Source: Micromussa lordhowensis (lineage: Eukaryota; Cnidaria; Anthozoa; Scleractinia; Lobophylliidae). Taken from it: 64,000 nt of DNA. Position 1 is the stretch's first letter, and each line of letters starts with the position of its first letter. The notes under the pieces are model-generated. The model searched no databases, was not told where the DNA came from, and saw only the letters and a list, made by a program, of their open reading frames with translations. The position numbers and the translations under genes were made by a program. Below are positions 1 to 10,971 of this stretch, in pieces. The stretch spans positions 8,578,483-8,642,482 of the forward strand of contig OZ026606.1 of NCBI GenBank assembly GCA_964020085.1, read 5' to 3'.

Positions 1-1821
1 CCCACAGGCCGTTTAGCTATATGGTCTCTCCTGATTCAACAGTTTGATTTTGACATAGTACACAGGCCTGGCAAAACTAACGGCAATGCTGATGCACTGT
101 CAAGGCGACATTACGGTACCTGTAACCTGAATGCCCTTGACGTTCCAGGTCTACAAACTCAGCGGCTATTCGATTTTCAGCGCAAAGATCCCGACCTTAG
201 AGAGATAATCGAGTACCTAGAAAGCGACCGTTTACCATCTAACAATGCCAGAGCAAAACGAATTCTATTGTCCGAAGATGTTTATTTCCTCGATGAATAT
301 AATATCTTATATCACTTAGACCTCACCGATAAACGCGGTTGCAAAGGTCGCCACGCTCAGCTCGTGCTACCAGCCTCGTTACGCTACGAAGTTCTTGTCA
401 ATGCGCACGATGATTTAGCGGGAGGACACTTCGGAGTATTTAAAACTTACGAGAAACTCCGCGACCGATACTATTGGAAAGGCATGTACAAAGACGTTGA
501 ACATTGGGTGCGATCTTGTCAAGATTGTTCGACGCGTAAGAAGCCTAGAAACAAATACCGAGCACCGTTATTACCTATCCCAGTGTCGGCCGCCTTTGAG
601 AGGCTAGCGGTTGACGTGCTTGGTCCCCTACCAACCACGTGGTCCGGTAACCGTTACATTGTCTGCTTTATTGAATATCTTACTAAATGGCCCGAGATAT
701 TCGCAGTCCCAAACATGGAAGCTGTTACCATCGCGCGATTAATTACGGACGAAATCATACCGCGACATGGCGCCCCCCGGACTTTGCTTTCCGACAGAGC
801 GACAAATTTTCTTTCTACTTTAGTACGTGAAGTTTGCAACTTGTATAGCATCAAGAAATTAAACACCAGCGCGTACAACCCAAAATGTGACGGACTTGTT
901 GAACGGCTGAACTCCTCATTATGTCAAACCTTATCCATGTTTGTAAGTAAGAATCAGAAGGATTGGGATGTTTTTATTCCGGCGGCTCTGCTCGCATTTC
1001 GCACTTCACCTTCGGAAACTACAGGGGAAAGCCCCTTTTACTTACTTTATGGGAGAGAACCTCTCCTTCCCATGGATGTCAGTCTATTACCCCCGACCGA
1101 CCCAGCTAGTTCTATTGCCGAACACCGCCGTAGAATTGTCAAACAGATTGAATTGGCTCAACAAATCGCGAAGGAAAACATCATGCGGACGCAACAAAAA
1201 ATGAAGGCTTATTACGACAGACGTGCAGCCGAACCAAATTTCGTGGAAGGTCAAAAGGTGTGGGTCTTTACCCCTAAAACAAAGAAAGGTCTTTCTAAGA
1301 AATTGCTGCATAACTACCACGGGCCATATCGGATTGTGGAAAAGCTTAGCCCAGTACATTACCGATTGCGTACATGCGGAAACAACCCGGTTAGTTCAAT
1401 AGTTCATGCCAATCGCATGAAGCGTTTCTTTGATCCGAATGAACGCCCAATTGAGCCTCCGATTGACGATCCCATGGACGAACCCTACCTCGCCGAGGAC
1501 GACTTACCCGAAAATAGTTTTGAAACACCTCCACCGCATGTAACTGAACCGGCATCAGGCGAAGAAATTGTTTCACGGCTTCCAAATGAGTCTCCTGTCA
1601 CTGACCCAAACAAGGAGTCAGAGTCCTTAATAGACAATCAAACCGTGTTTAATGCCGAGAAAATTCTCGATACATGTACACGAAAAGTTAACGGTGAAAT
1701 ACACTATTTGGTGAAATGGGTAAATTACCCCGTCAACGAAGCCACATGGGAGCCTGCCGGCAACATTTTAGATCCCCGGCTGTTAGATGATTTTCATTCT
1801 CAGAAATCCAAAACCCCTTAG
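1..1821 (+). CDS. Ty3/gypsy chromovirus pol, 3' part (RNase H end, integrase, chromodomain)
   Basis: The frame is open from base 1 and runs off the left edge, so the 5' part of pol is missing; the TTG at 268 is internal, not a start. Bases 1-120 encode the tail of RNase H (RPGKTNGNADALSRR-like). The integrase follows: an HHCC zinc finger (His codons near 406 and 427, CQDC near 517-528), then the DDE core with Asp at 613, Asp at 793 and Glu at 901, which gives D-x59-D-x35-E spacing. Bases about 1645-1803 encode a chromodomain (YLVKWVNYPVNEATWEP), as used by chromoviruses to target chromatin during integration. The stop is TAG at 1819-1821. No internal stop or frameshift is seen, so this copy is young or selected. 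It inserts cDNA into chromosomes. A separate SGNH ORF follows 52 bases downstream. Confidence 0.95.
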   Translation, partial: PTGRLAIWSLLIQQFDFDIVHRPGKTNGNADALSRRHYGTCNLNALDVPGLQTQRLFDFQRKDPDLREIIEYLESDRLPSNNARAKRILLSEDVYFLDEYNILYHLDLTDKRGCKGRHAQLVLPASLRYEVLVNAHDDLAGGHFGVFKTYEKLRDRYYWKGMYKDVEHWVRSCQDCSTRKKPRNKYRAPLLPIPVSAAFERLAVDVLGPLPTTWSGNRYIVCFIEYLTKWPEIFAVPNMEAVTIARLITDEIIPRHGAPRTLLSDRATNFLSTLVREVCNLYSIKKLNTSAYNPKCDGLVERLNSSLCQTLSMFVSKNQKDWDVFIPAALLAFRTSPSETTGESPFYLLYGREPLLPMDVSLLPPTDPASSIAEHRRRIVKQIELAQQIAKENIMRTQQKMKAYYDRRAAEPNFVEGQKVWVFTPKTKKGLSKKLLHNYHGPYRIVEKLSPVHYRLRTCGNNPVSSIVHANRMKRFFDPNERPIEPPIDDPMDEPYLAEDDLPENSFETPPPHVTEPASGEEIVSRLPNESPVTDPNKESESLIDNQTVFNAEKILDTCTRKVNGEIHYLVKWVNYPVNEATWEPAGNILDPRLLDDFHSQKSKTP

Positions 1822-1835
1822 TAACCTATTTGTTT

Positions 1836-1856
1836 GTGTTCCTTCTTTTCTTTTAG
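1836..1856 (+). promoter_or_regulatory. candidate 3' splice acceptor for the downstream SGNH ORF
   Basis: A long pyrimidine-rich tract ends in TTTTAG at 1851-1856, directly after the pol stop and 17 bases before the ATG at 1874. This is a textbook acceptor context. It would allow the SGNH ORF to be expressed from a spliced subgenomic RNA, as env is in retroviruses. The donor would lie upstream of the window. This is inference from sequence context only. Confidence 0.4.
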
Positions 1857-1873
1857 AAATTTTGCCTTTCATA

Positions 1874-2572
1874 ATGCAATCACCGCAACAGCCTTCTGTC
1901 TTGGTTCTTGGTCACTCTTTTGTCTGGCGTCTGGACAAATTCATCACCGACTTATCCCTTTCCTGTGTAACGCCGAACTTTCAACTACCACTGTCTCCAA
2001 AAGTGCAGTTTTCCGGTATTGGAGGTAGAACAGTCACGAAACTCCAAAAATTCGACTTGCCTGTTGTTAACCGATTCCAACCTACAGTTCTTATTTTAGA
2101 AATAGGTTCTAACGACCTTTGTATTCCAAATTGTAACTCTAATGACCTCACGACTACTATCTTCCATTTAATTCAGCGGCTCCATTTTGATTATCACGTG
2201 GATCATATCATTGTTAGCCAAATTATGCCTCGGTGCTCACCACCCGCCGTTACTCCGCCATACAACACAAGGGTGCGACAGGTCAACGACAACGTATATT
2301 ATTTACTAAAACGGGCTCCTTTTGCATCCTTTTGGTATCATTTTGCTTTACTACGCCGAGGGAACAAAGTGTTCCTGCCCGACGGTGTTCATTTAAATCA
2401 AATGGGAAATCATTTATTGTACCATAGTTACCAAAAGGCCCTATTCAGATACTTCAGCTGTCGATGGCGTTCACACTTAAAGTCGAAACGCTTGCTTCGG
2501 TACAGACCGACATGTGCACATCGCCGGCGATTTACACATCGCCGGCGATATAAATCACTCACTTCATCTTAA
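1874..2572 (+). CDS. SGNH/GDSL-type hydrolase, third ORF of the Ty3/gypsy element
   Basis: The frame is open from 1787, but the ATG at 1874 (232 aa) is preferred: it lies just after a strong splice acceptor and leads directly into the fold. All four SGNH blocks are visible: block I LVLGHSF with nucleophile Ser15 (GHS instead of the usual GDS), block II Gly in GIGGRT (about 48-53), block III EIGSNDL with Asn80, and block V LPDGVHLNQMG with Asp170 and His173. The family hydrolyses esters or lipids. The C-terminus (about 197-230) is rich in Arg and Lys. There is no signal peptide or membrane segment from Met1. SGNH esterase domains are known in ORF1 of CR1-type LINEs; one placed after Ty3/gypsy pol is unusual. 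The reading frame and catalytic set are intact, which argues for function. Whether it belongs to this element or is a neighbour is inferred from position. Confidence 0.8.
   Translation: MQSPQQPSVLVLGHSFVWRLDKFITDLSLSCVTPNFQLPLSPKVQFSGIGGRTVTKLQKFDLPVVNRFQPTVLILEIGSNDLCIPNCNSNDLTTTIFHLIQRLHFDYHVDHIIVSQIMPRCSPPAVTPPYNTRVRQVNDNVYYLLKRAPFASFWYHFALLRRGNKVFLPDGVHLNQMGNHLLYHSYQKALFRYFSCRWRSHLKSKRLLRYRPTCAHRRRFTHRRRYKSLTSS
2506..2552. repeat. duplicated palindrome TCGCCGGCGA
   Basis: The 10-bp palindrome TCGCCGGCGA occurs twice, 18 bp apart, in the basic tail of the SGNH ORF, so that ORF repeats an Ala/Thr-His-Arg-Arg segment. It may be a simple local duplication; a role at RNA or DNA level is not shown. 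Confidence 0.5.
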
Positions 2573-3382
2573 GTGTTCAGTACACTCTTATCACGATATC
2601 TAAACGTTTTCTTCTTTCTTGACGCGCAGGTGATTTCCTCAGATCGAAAAACCAACATTTCACTACACTCATTAAAATGTATAGAACTCGAACTTCTTCT
2701 GACAATTAATATTCTTCCTCTCACTGGGTTACAAGACGTATCTGCCTCTTTTAACATCAATTTTTTTCAGTGACAACAACAAAAAAACAACAAAATTGTG
2801 CCGTCTTCTGATGGTATTGCAATGACTTAATTAATTGTTTATGAACCCAAGGGTTGGTGTAATACAATCAAGAAACAACACAGAAGTTTAAGTACTGAAT
2901 TAAGAGTTTCTAGTATAGTTACGTGATGTGGTAAAACAAATCTGTAGCTTGTATGTTGGCTTGGTTTTTCTCACTTTACTTACTTATGACACCACTTCTA
3001 AACAACGTCTGATTACCCGAATGTACGTCAAGGATTCCAAGATCTTCGTCGCTACACAAGTCTGGCGAGGTCGCCCTCTCCAACCTTACACTGACCTTAC
3101 TCAAGTTATCTCTTGCACCCGGCAGTGGGACTGTCCTGAACTGTTGGCGATACCTTATACACGACAAATTGTTTAATGCAGAATAGTGGTAACATGTTTA
3201 TCTACTCTACATTGGATTGTTCCACAAGCAAATAATTTAACGGCGAGTCACACAACATTGGTGGGCACACATGAGCAATAATGCCTACAGGACGACTACT
3301 ACTTATGGTCCTTACGGCCTATGAAAACACTCTTATCACAATAGCAGCAAAAGTATCTTCATTTGCTACAAGTCCGTACTAT
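2573..3382 (+). other. non-coding; possible 3' region of the Ty3/gypsy element
   Basis: No coding signal is supported. A 3' LTR would be expected here if the element is complete, but I cannot identify a polypurine tract or TG...CA ends, and the matching 5' LTR is outside the window. A pyrimidine tract ending TTTTTTTCAG lies near 2761-2770. Short ORFs on both strands around 2928-3176 overlap each other and show no recognisable motif. Confidence 0.3.
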
Positions 3383-3510
3383 TACAAGCATGGATAATAG
3401 AAGAGACTGGATTGGAAACTATAGGTCACGTGGAGTGTATTGAGCGCAGTGATTGGCTGAGGGTATATTTCAAGATGGTGGAACCTAGTGGAAATTTGTG
3501 ACGTAGAAGA
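3383..3510. repeat. dispersed repeat, inverted partner at about 7785-7880
   Basis: Two blocks match the reverse complement of about 7785-7880: a roughly 35-bp block containing ATAATAGAAGAGACTGGATT and a block containing GGAAATTTGTGACGT. The middle differs in length (about 70 extra bases here). This fits two diverged copies of a non-autonomous element in opposite orientation. Confidence 0.55.
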
Positions 3511-3660
3511 TGGCGTGTTTATGGCGTAAGTATAGACAATTTACTATTGTTTTCCCTCATTTTTTGTGTTTTTGGTTAATTGCAGCATATTCTCAAATAT
3601 TTAAATACCTTGTTTTCTTTATTTGCTCAAGCCAACCCGCCCAAGCCACACACGGATAAG

Positions 3661-4939
3661 TAATGGTAATAGGACTGAGTGGAGTCCAATTCGGTCTGTA
3701 ATCATACGAGTGATAACAAAATCGGACGACCGCGCAGCGGGAGTCCGATTTGTTTATCACGAGTATGATTACAGACAGAATTGGACGACACGAAGTCTTA
3801 TTACCAATTAATCATAAAAATTACAATTTCCGAGAAAAGAAGAATAGCAAAGTTATGAAAATAAAGGGAAAATTTGCATTTAATGTGGCTCTGAAATCGA
3901 CAACAGTCAAAATGGATTTGCTGGTTGCCAAGTGACGAGCGAAAAACAAGTCTTATGTCAGTCAAAAACGCAACCATGCATGAAAATCGCTCAACTGCGC
4001 AGAACTTTGCGGAATTTGGTAAAATTACGAACGCTTGCCAGGGCAGTTTTTCCAGGTTTTCCAGATTCAAGGTTTTTAAGCTGAGTCAATAGACAGCTCA
4101 CTTCAAGTTGTAAACATCAGAGCCCGAGTCAATTATGATTCTTCGTTTCCTTGGCTTTTTGGGACGGGGATTTTCTTAAGTTGCTGGTGTTTTTTAAACG
4201 CACTGAACTGTTTATTGAAAATTTAAAATGGCGCCGAGAGATTTTTGTAGCCATGCTGCTGTATTTGGACGACGGCATACCGGTGAATTCTGCCTCATTC
4301 GCTAATGAAGAAACTTAGTTTGTACCGACTGGAACTGCTGGTCGAACATTCTCCTACAGCTGGTGGATTTGCTGAAGCTGCAGGCACCGAACTTTGCAAA
4401 GAAAATGTCAAAGAAATCGCAGATATCGAGCTGGATTGTACAGGCACGTATCCGCTAGCAATGAGAAACAATTCTCGTCTTTCACTGACAGTTAAATGCA
4501 TTAATGTTTTTGGCTTAACAACGCTCTACCTATGCTGCCATCCATGATTTAGTTGCTCGAGCAATGTTTTTGGAGGCTGTGGTTTTACTATTATTTATTT
4601 CTGAAATTTCTCCGTGCGATACAAGGGGAAAACTTGGCTTGGTCTACTGTCATTGTTCCTGTACTTTGATTTTGTTGAACAAAATGAGGATTTTCGAGGG
4701 AGGAAATACTAGCGTACTGTGCAGTGGTATTACATGTACAGCCGGCCGGGTGGATGTTTACCTCCGTTTGCCGCGGTTGTTGCGAAGCGATAAACAATGC
4801 TGTGGATGGCTGAACTTCATCTGAACATGTTAACATATCCACAAAGGAACTCGTCTGGATAGTTCGCATAAACATTTGTGCCATAGGATAAAATAAATAC
4901 CTTCTGTCTACTAAAACACAATCATTGTTCAAGGGGAAG

Positions 4940-4978
<39 letters not shown>

Positions 4979-5158
4979 GTACACTTGGTTCTATGGTGAT
5001 TGAAACCAAGGTTGTGATTGGTTGATTTAAACCACAACTTTAAATGTGATTGGTTTATTTTAACTACATCTTTGAATGTGATTGGCTCATTGAACTGTCC
5101 GATAACAAACTGTCCGATAACAAGGTGTCCGATAACAAACTGTCCGATAACAGCTTGA

Positions 5159-5189
<31 letters not shown>

Positions 5190-5229
5190 AAACCAATCAC
5201 AATCGAGGAAATTGTAATTTTTATGATTA
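3661..5229. mobile_element. MITE family A, long copy, with foldback head and 32-bp repeats
   Basis: The left 150 bp (3661-3809) forms a long imperfect hairpin: AATGGTAATAGGACT ... AGTCTTATTACCAATT, with a GC-rich loop near 3735. Next to it, AATCATAAAAATTACAATTT at about 3810-3830 is the inverse of the right end, cgaggaaattgtaatttttatgatta at 5204-5229 (26 bp), giving a terminal inverted repeat. Near the right end, about three degenerate 32-bp units (GATTGGTTGATTTAAAC) at 5015-5095 precede several copies of a 15-bp unit (CTGTCCGATAACAAA). A shorter copy of the same design lies at 25802-26368. The interior (about 3840-4980) has only short ORFs on both strands without recognisable motifs. No transposase is encoded. 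Confidence 0.7.
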
Positions 5230-6436
5230 CTAAGGTAACAGTATGGTGTAATGGCTGTAATTCATTTGTCCTCAGGACGCCGAAATCTGCGTCAAAAAAT
5301 GGTCAATTCTTGGCCATATTTCAAGCAAAATTCCATGATTTTTTGACGCGTTTTTCTCCTGTCCTTCGGCGTGTATACGTAAACTAAAATATTAACAATT
5401 TAATTCAAACTTCAAATTGTGGCTTGGCCATATTTTTGGCGCTGATATGTAATTTCTAGCGTCTTAAGTCAGAGGTCTACTTCTTGCAAATTCGGAAGTG
5501 TGTTGACGTTTATGTTCGAACATGTATGATGATTCGAACATGCATACTCGTGTAAATAGTTCACGATGTCAGAGCCACAAATCAGCTAATTGCTCTGAAA
5601 AGATATATGTAAAGAAACTTCGCTTCTCTAGGGGAATTCGAGGATTTTAAGCTTGTAAATATTTCATTAATACAATTAAATTCAATTTATTTAAACTCGA
5701 ATTTTAGATAGCAGAATATTGCGAAAGTCTCAGGGACTTTGTGTCAGTTGTTGTTATAGATTTAATTCGCTTAATTTTTTTTTAAGAGAACCACACTTTC
5801 CCATGTTTTCCATAGAGATATTAAGGATATCAACTTGCAACAAAATAAGTGATCTTGTTTTCTCTTTCCACAGGAGTTGACATCCCTTCATGATGAACAC
5901 TAGTGTTTGACTAGCACATGGAATGGTGCTTCTCCACACCATAAATTTTACTGCTTTCATTGTATCTAGGTGTGCCTTAAGAGATACTTATATTTAAAAC
6001 TGAAAATGTGTATGCTGTGGACACAAGGCCTGTCTATTTCATTTGTGATCCTACGCATTTACTTAAACAGCTTTTAGAGGAACAGGAGGGGAAACAGTAT
6101 TTCTTAAATGAGCAGACTAGGGAGGGCTACGGATTTGTGTAAAAATAGTCCAGTTCTCTCTTTCCATCCAAGAGGTCGATTATGTTTTTGTAACAAAATT
6201 CATCAAGATTCACTTTAGAAGTTAAAGGAGGTATCTCATGATTTGCGCATCTTCAAAAGTTTAGCCTAAATTTGTTCAGTTTGCCATTCATAATCTGTGT
6301 CAATCTTCTCAATCTTCAACCATCCTTGTTCCGTTATGGTTTATTATTATCTCTTTAGTGCTACTGATTTGCTACCTATGGAACCATATTTGCAATTAGC
6401 AAAAGTTTCTAAGGTACAGTTAAGTTGCAGATCTTT
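5230..6436. other. non-coding, nothing recognised
   Basis: AT-rich sequence with no ORF that carries recognisable motifs. A direct pair of 'attttttgacgc'-like segments occurs near 5300-5345. The 27-bp sequence TTATGGTTTATTATTATCTC... at 6334-6360 recurs exactly at 30826-30852. Confidence 0.5.
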
Positions 6437-6437
6437 G

Positions 6438-6451
6438 TATAATAATAATAT

Positions 6452-6494
<43 letters not shown>

Positions 6495-6496
6495 GT
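6438..6496. repeat. (AAT)n microsatellite
   Basis: A trinucleotide array of about 19 AAT units with one early interruption. The Ile-rich ORFs read through it on both strands are artefacts of the repeat. Confidence 0.95.
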
Positions 6497-8844
6497 AACA
6501 TACATTTCTATGTACATAATGGTATAAATTTTACAATAGAGTACAATGTATTTTGGAATGGTTTTATTGATCAGCAACCTTTGTCATACATTTAATATTC
6601 TTATAGTATTATATCTGTCTGATTATGGTCTTTCATATGCATGATCCTTTGATAATTTGTAATATTTGCATTTATTTAAATTGTTTTTGTAAAGGAACAT
6701 CACACATTCTTCAGGTTGAAATTAAAAATTTACTTGTAAATTACTGAATTATAAACAGTATGTAATTTATGGTGTTGTATTTATGTGTTTGCTTTTATTT
6801 GTTTCTTAGACAAGCTTCAGGAATAATTTTTTATGCAACTTTTTGAGGCACCCTTTTATTTCTTTTCAAACTGACTAACCGTCCCTGGATCATGGAGGAT
6901 GGATCTGTAGCGATAGTTCCATTGTAAACATAGAAATGACATCAAATGCACACCAGGAAGATAATTTAAGACCTTACTGGACTATGAACCACTCATTTTT
7001 AATCTCTTACCGGTATTTTTTTCTATGACAAAATAATGCTAAAGTGCAAAGAGGTTTACACGATATAAGTTCCCTTGTTTTGTTCTTGTACTCCCCATGT
7101 GTAACCAATAAGTATTTTCTCCTCACAATATTAATATTTATTGTCAAGCGAACAGGTATTAAATTTAGAACAAGGACAAATAATGAAATGAGATTTTGTT
7201 TGATTCAACACCAGACTATCAGAACTAACAAAAAAATGTATGGCGGCAGACAGGAGAATTCATATTGAAATCTTGGGAGTGAAAGGGTCTACTTACATCA
7301 ATACAAAGCTTACTATGTATTGTAAATGCATACTGACAGAATTTGAGGACATCAGTGCTTTCCGGATGCCGTTCTTCGTCGTGCGTTTCAACTGAATGTG
7401 TTGAGCAAATAAAGACCGTCGAAACGAAAACTTCAAAGGTCAGCTTTAAAAAGGCTCTCTCTGTTAATGAAACATCGCTGGTGCCTGGTTCCCAACGCTC
7501 GGTGTCATTTTGTGAAAACGAAAACCAAAAACAAACGCAAAATTACTGTCAAAACATCAATTTGAAACCCTGGAAGATTCTTGCAGGTGCAGTAATTATC
7601 GTGAATGTGTAACGGTCCAGCCAATGCTAGATGTTTTCAAGAAAACCTTTCTACGAACTGCTACTTGTAAGCAACAAGCAGATGTCCTTGATCCCAATGG
7701 AGGCATCGGCTTCTGTAAACAAGAAGCCAAAAACTTGTGGATAACTACTTTTGCATCAGGATCGATTATGGCGGCCGGCCGATCAATTTTTGTGACGTCA
7801 CAAATTTCCACCAGGTTGCGACGGTCGCGTCAGCAAGTTTCCAATCCAGTCTCTTCTATTATCCATGTTACAAGTTTTAATGTCCACGTTCTCAAGGAGC
7901 AGTACTGGCTTCATACGATCCAATGCCCTATTCAACCTGCACGACTCCTCGATGATATTACACAAGACCCTGCTGCCTCCTATCAAGGCCTCTCAAACCT
8001 CTGACCGATACCGCGATTAATGTGCGTGACACGAGGAACACTGTTTCGCCACACAGACATTCTATCAAGGATTCTTTTCCGCGCGGCCTTTCCTAAAACA
8101 CTGTTAGAACAAAAGGAACACTTACGAACACTTTGTTCGAACACTTCCATCAGTTCACAGAGAACACTGACATCTGCTGTTAATAGGAAGAACTCTTAAT
8201 GTTACTAGTATTTCTAAGTTGTCGCGAAATTAATAGGCTTGATGACTTTCCAGATTTCCGGCTCAGCATGCGTAGTTTCCAACAGTTCTTGACATGATAT
8301 GATTCGTATTGCGTCGTTCAAAACTTATTCGTCCCAAAACAAAAAGAAAAAAACAAAAAAAAATAATAGCTTTTCAGAATTATATACTAGGGTTTGCTTT
8401 ACGGTTTCGTTTCCACATAATTGCGCGATTTTGTTCTTCATTTTATCCTCTTGTCAACGGGAGGTGACTATCTAAAGGGGGGAATAATATGTTAAAGAAT
8501 ATTTTATGAAATTCTAGCTTTCATATGGGTAACGCAAAGGAGCGTTACAGAAGCAGAACAAACAGCCTTGTCATGTTAATCTGCGCACGTGTTTCTGGCA
8601 AAAGTTCCCACGAGAAAATATGTGTTGTTATCAAAGGGTTTCCTTGCAGGATTTGCGCTATCTTTTGGCAAGAATAGCTATTTCCTTTTCGGTGACCCAG
8701 AACGCGGTCGGTAACCCTGGGGTGGCATCTGACACGCAGGGTTAACTCGTCAAGGTTGTACAATCAGAAATGTCGCTAATAATATTCGTTGATCGGTTTT
8801 AGTAACTCGTAAGAATATTTGTTGATTAGGGTTAGTAATTAGTA
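6497..8844. other. no supported gene; short ORFs and repeat fragment
   Basis: Short ORFs at 7343-7612 and 7624-8004 on the plus strand (89 and 126 codons) have no recognisable domain; the second overlaps the dispersed repeat at 7785-7880 and is likely spurious. An A-rich tract lies near 8338-8366. The rest shows no coding, RNA-gene or mobile-element signature that I can support. Confidence 0.4.
7785..7880. repeat. dispersed repeat, inverted relative to 3383-3510
   Basis: The reverse complement of GTGACGTCACAAATTTCC and of the following TTCCAATCCAGTCTCTTCTA block matches 3383-3510. A perfect GTGACGTCAC palindrome (CRE-like) lies at one end. Probably a fragment of a MITE. Confidence 0.5.
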
Positions 8845-9904
8845 ATGTAAGCTTTCCAGAGTTTGTACGTGCGCGTATGATTTTAGGAACTGCGGAAACC
8901 ACGATTCCTAAGATTATATGTGGTCAAGATAATTATCCTTATCTTCTGGCCAAGCCCCGAACGCCGGTTACCGCAAGAAGCGCTGTTTCTTTGTTCTTTG
9001 TCTTATTCTAGAAACATTGTATTAACCAATCACTGTAAAGCTTGCCAATGCGCAGGTTTATAATCGCGAGTTTTAGTTTGTAAAGTGGAATTGAAGAATT
9101 GAAGAATTGAAGAATTGAAGGAATTGAAGGAATTTGAAGGGATTGAAGTAGAGTTGAAGTTGAATGTAGCGCAGAGTACGCTAACAGCTCTGCCCCAGCT
9201 GATTAAAAGTTGCCTGTGTATTTTGCCTGTCTCGCTGGTGCCTTCTCAAAACCCCCGAAGCTAAATCTGTTTGGTAACACTATGTAATCGTGTATGTGTT
9301 GAAAACATCACGTACATCAGCATCTAGAGATCTCCATTTACGATTTTTTTTCCGCTGAAACTGAAAGCAATGAAGCGGGTGTCGCGTACATGGCCAAAGC
9401 TCCTAGTAAAACGTCTTTTAAAAAATAGCTTTATCTCCGAAAAAAGGGCTGTGATTCTCTTTTTACGTTTCAACTTTCTTTAGCAAAATATTTGGAAAAA
9501 GATCTAAACATGACAGGATTTGAGCACGGAAAACCCTAAGCATAATTCACAGGCAGGAAGTTTGCATTTCTTTTGTTGATAGCGGATGGAGGAAATATGT
9601 ATAGCTGACGGTATAGTCTGACAGTCCCCTTATCTTAACAAGCACGAACATATTACCTCAAACAGGAAAAAGTTAATCAAATTGATCAAACAAAGGATAC
9701 TAGACAAAATATGACAAGTCTTGAAGTCACGTGACTCAGAGCTTTTTGGCGGGAAAGTTCATCGTTTAAGTAGAGAGTATAGTTCAGTCAAGAGAGGATA
9801 AAGGGTGAGGGAGTTAATGCTCCATATTGGCCTTATTACCATGGCAATCATTGTTAGACATGGAACCCAGTCTTCGGCGGATGTTGTTACCAAAATTACA
9901 TGTT
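8845..9904. other. possible solo LTR and non-coding DNA
   Basis: The interval about 8845-9280 starts TGTAAG and ends GGTAACA. It contains a stretch reminiscent of LTR R/U5 (pyrimidine-rich GTCTCGCTGGTGCCTTCTC near 9230), but I find no 5-bp target duplication, so a solo LTR is only a suggestion. From 9300 to 9904 nothing is recognised. Confidence 0.2.
9087..9152. repeat. GAATT(GAA) short tandem repeat
   Basis: An array of TTGAAGAA/GAATTGAAG units, about seven copies, degenerating toward GGATTGAAG. Confidence 0.85.
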
Positions 9905-10505
9905 GCCAAACTTCTTTAAAACAACTTTGAACACAAGTCGCCTGTGTTTATAAACCAGATCAAACCTGTCTAATTGGTTTTAATGGTATATCTATTTGTT
10001 TAAAACTGATTCTGAACCCCTTTAATTTTCCAAACCAAAGGGCTTTATTTGTCTTGTCATATTTTTTAAATATACTTTGGAATCAAGTACAGTATATTGT
10101 TTTTCTTCAATAAAAACTAAAAGGCAATGCAGAAATACATAAAGTATAACGAATTGAGGGAACTAAAAATTGCCGGAACATTGCCTTTCAGGAAATATTG
10201 ATTGTCGTATAAAACTTGAACGCTAGTTCAAGATACCAAAAATTCCTCCTGACAACTTACACTCAGTTTTACCAATGAGTATGAAAACACGTTATGCTCA
10301 TAAACTTAAATATGTACCCTCTTTATCCCCTTCAAATGGATGATCTAGTAAAATATTGTCTTTCTTATGTTTTTGTGGAATTGAAAACACGGCTGTGCTT
10401 ACAGAAAGAGATCTGCATTGTATATTTTCAGTCTACCTTGGTAAGGCAGGTTATTATGCCTTTTGCCGACCAGATGGACATTCAAATGGAATGTGACCAA
10501 AAGTG
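9905..10505 (+). repeat. dispersed about 600-bp unit, copy 1 (partner 34555-35205)
   Basis: This stretch aligns by eye over most of its length with 34555-35205 in the same orientation. Shared landmarks are CGCCTGTGTTTATAAACCAG, TTTGGAATCAAGT, GGCAATGCAGAAATACAT/GGCAAGGCAGAAATGCAT, and a 3' block with AGAGATCTGCATTGTATATT and AGGCAG...TTGCC. Small indels separate the copies. No ORF is conserved, so this is a non-coding dispersed repeat or an old duplication. Confidence 0.7.
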
Positions 10506-10971
10506 GGACTCATTAATTTGATAGAATTGAACGGCTGTGGAGAATGCAAAATTTTGAATTTTTTTAATTTCTGAGAGTAAATTCATGTTTGTCAATAAGG
10601 TCTATCGACTAAATTGTCTGACTGTGCTTTTTTGAAACATATCTGTGAGATAATTTTCTGTGAATAAGTTCAATGAGAGTGTCATCCATTCTAAAACCGA
10701 CGATGTTTAAAACTGATTATTATTGTTTGTATTTTTCCATGGGATTTAAATACTATTGTCTTGTTGGACCTTAAACCTTTTTGGAACACGGTTTTGCACG
10801 AGCCCGTGAACTTTGTTTGTTTGTTTGTTTCAGTTTTAAAATCGTCAAAGATAACATAAACGAAGTTAAAGGAAAATAATTATTAATAATGATCATTTAA
10901 TGAAACTTTAAAAAGCAACGTTATAGACGGTAGAATAAATAGATCGAGGAATAGAAAAATTACTACCACGT
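10506..10971. other. non-coding, nothing recognised
   Basis: AT-rich sequence between two repeats, with a (TTTG)4 run near 10815-10830. No ORF or RNA motif is supported. Confidence 0.5.

Noticed and set aside
6297..6577. Ile-rich ORFs on both strands
   Set aside because: They are translations of the AAT microsatellite.
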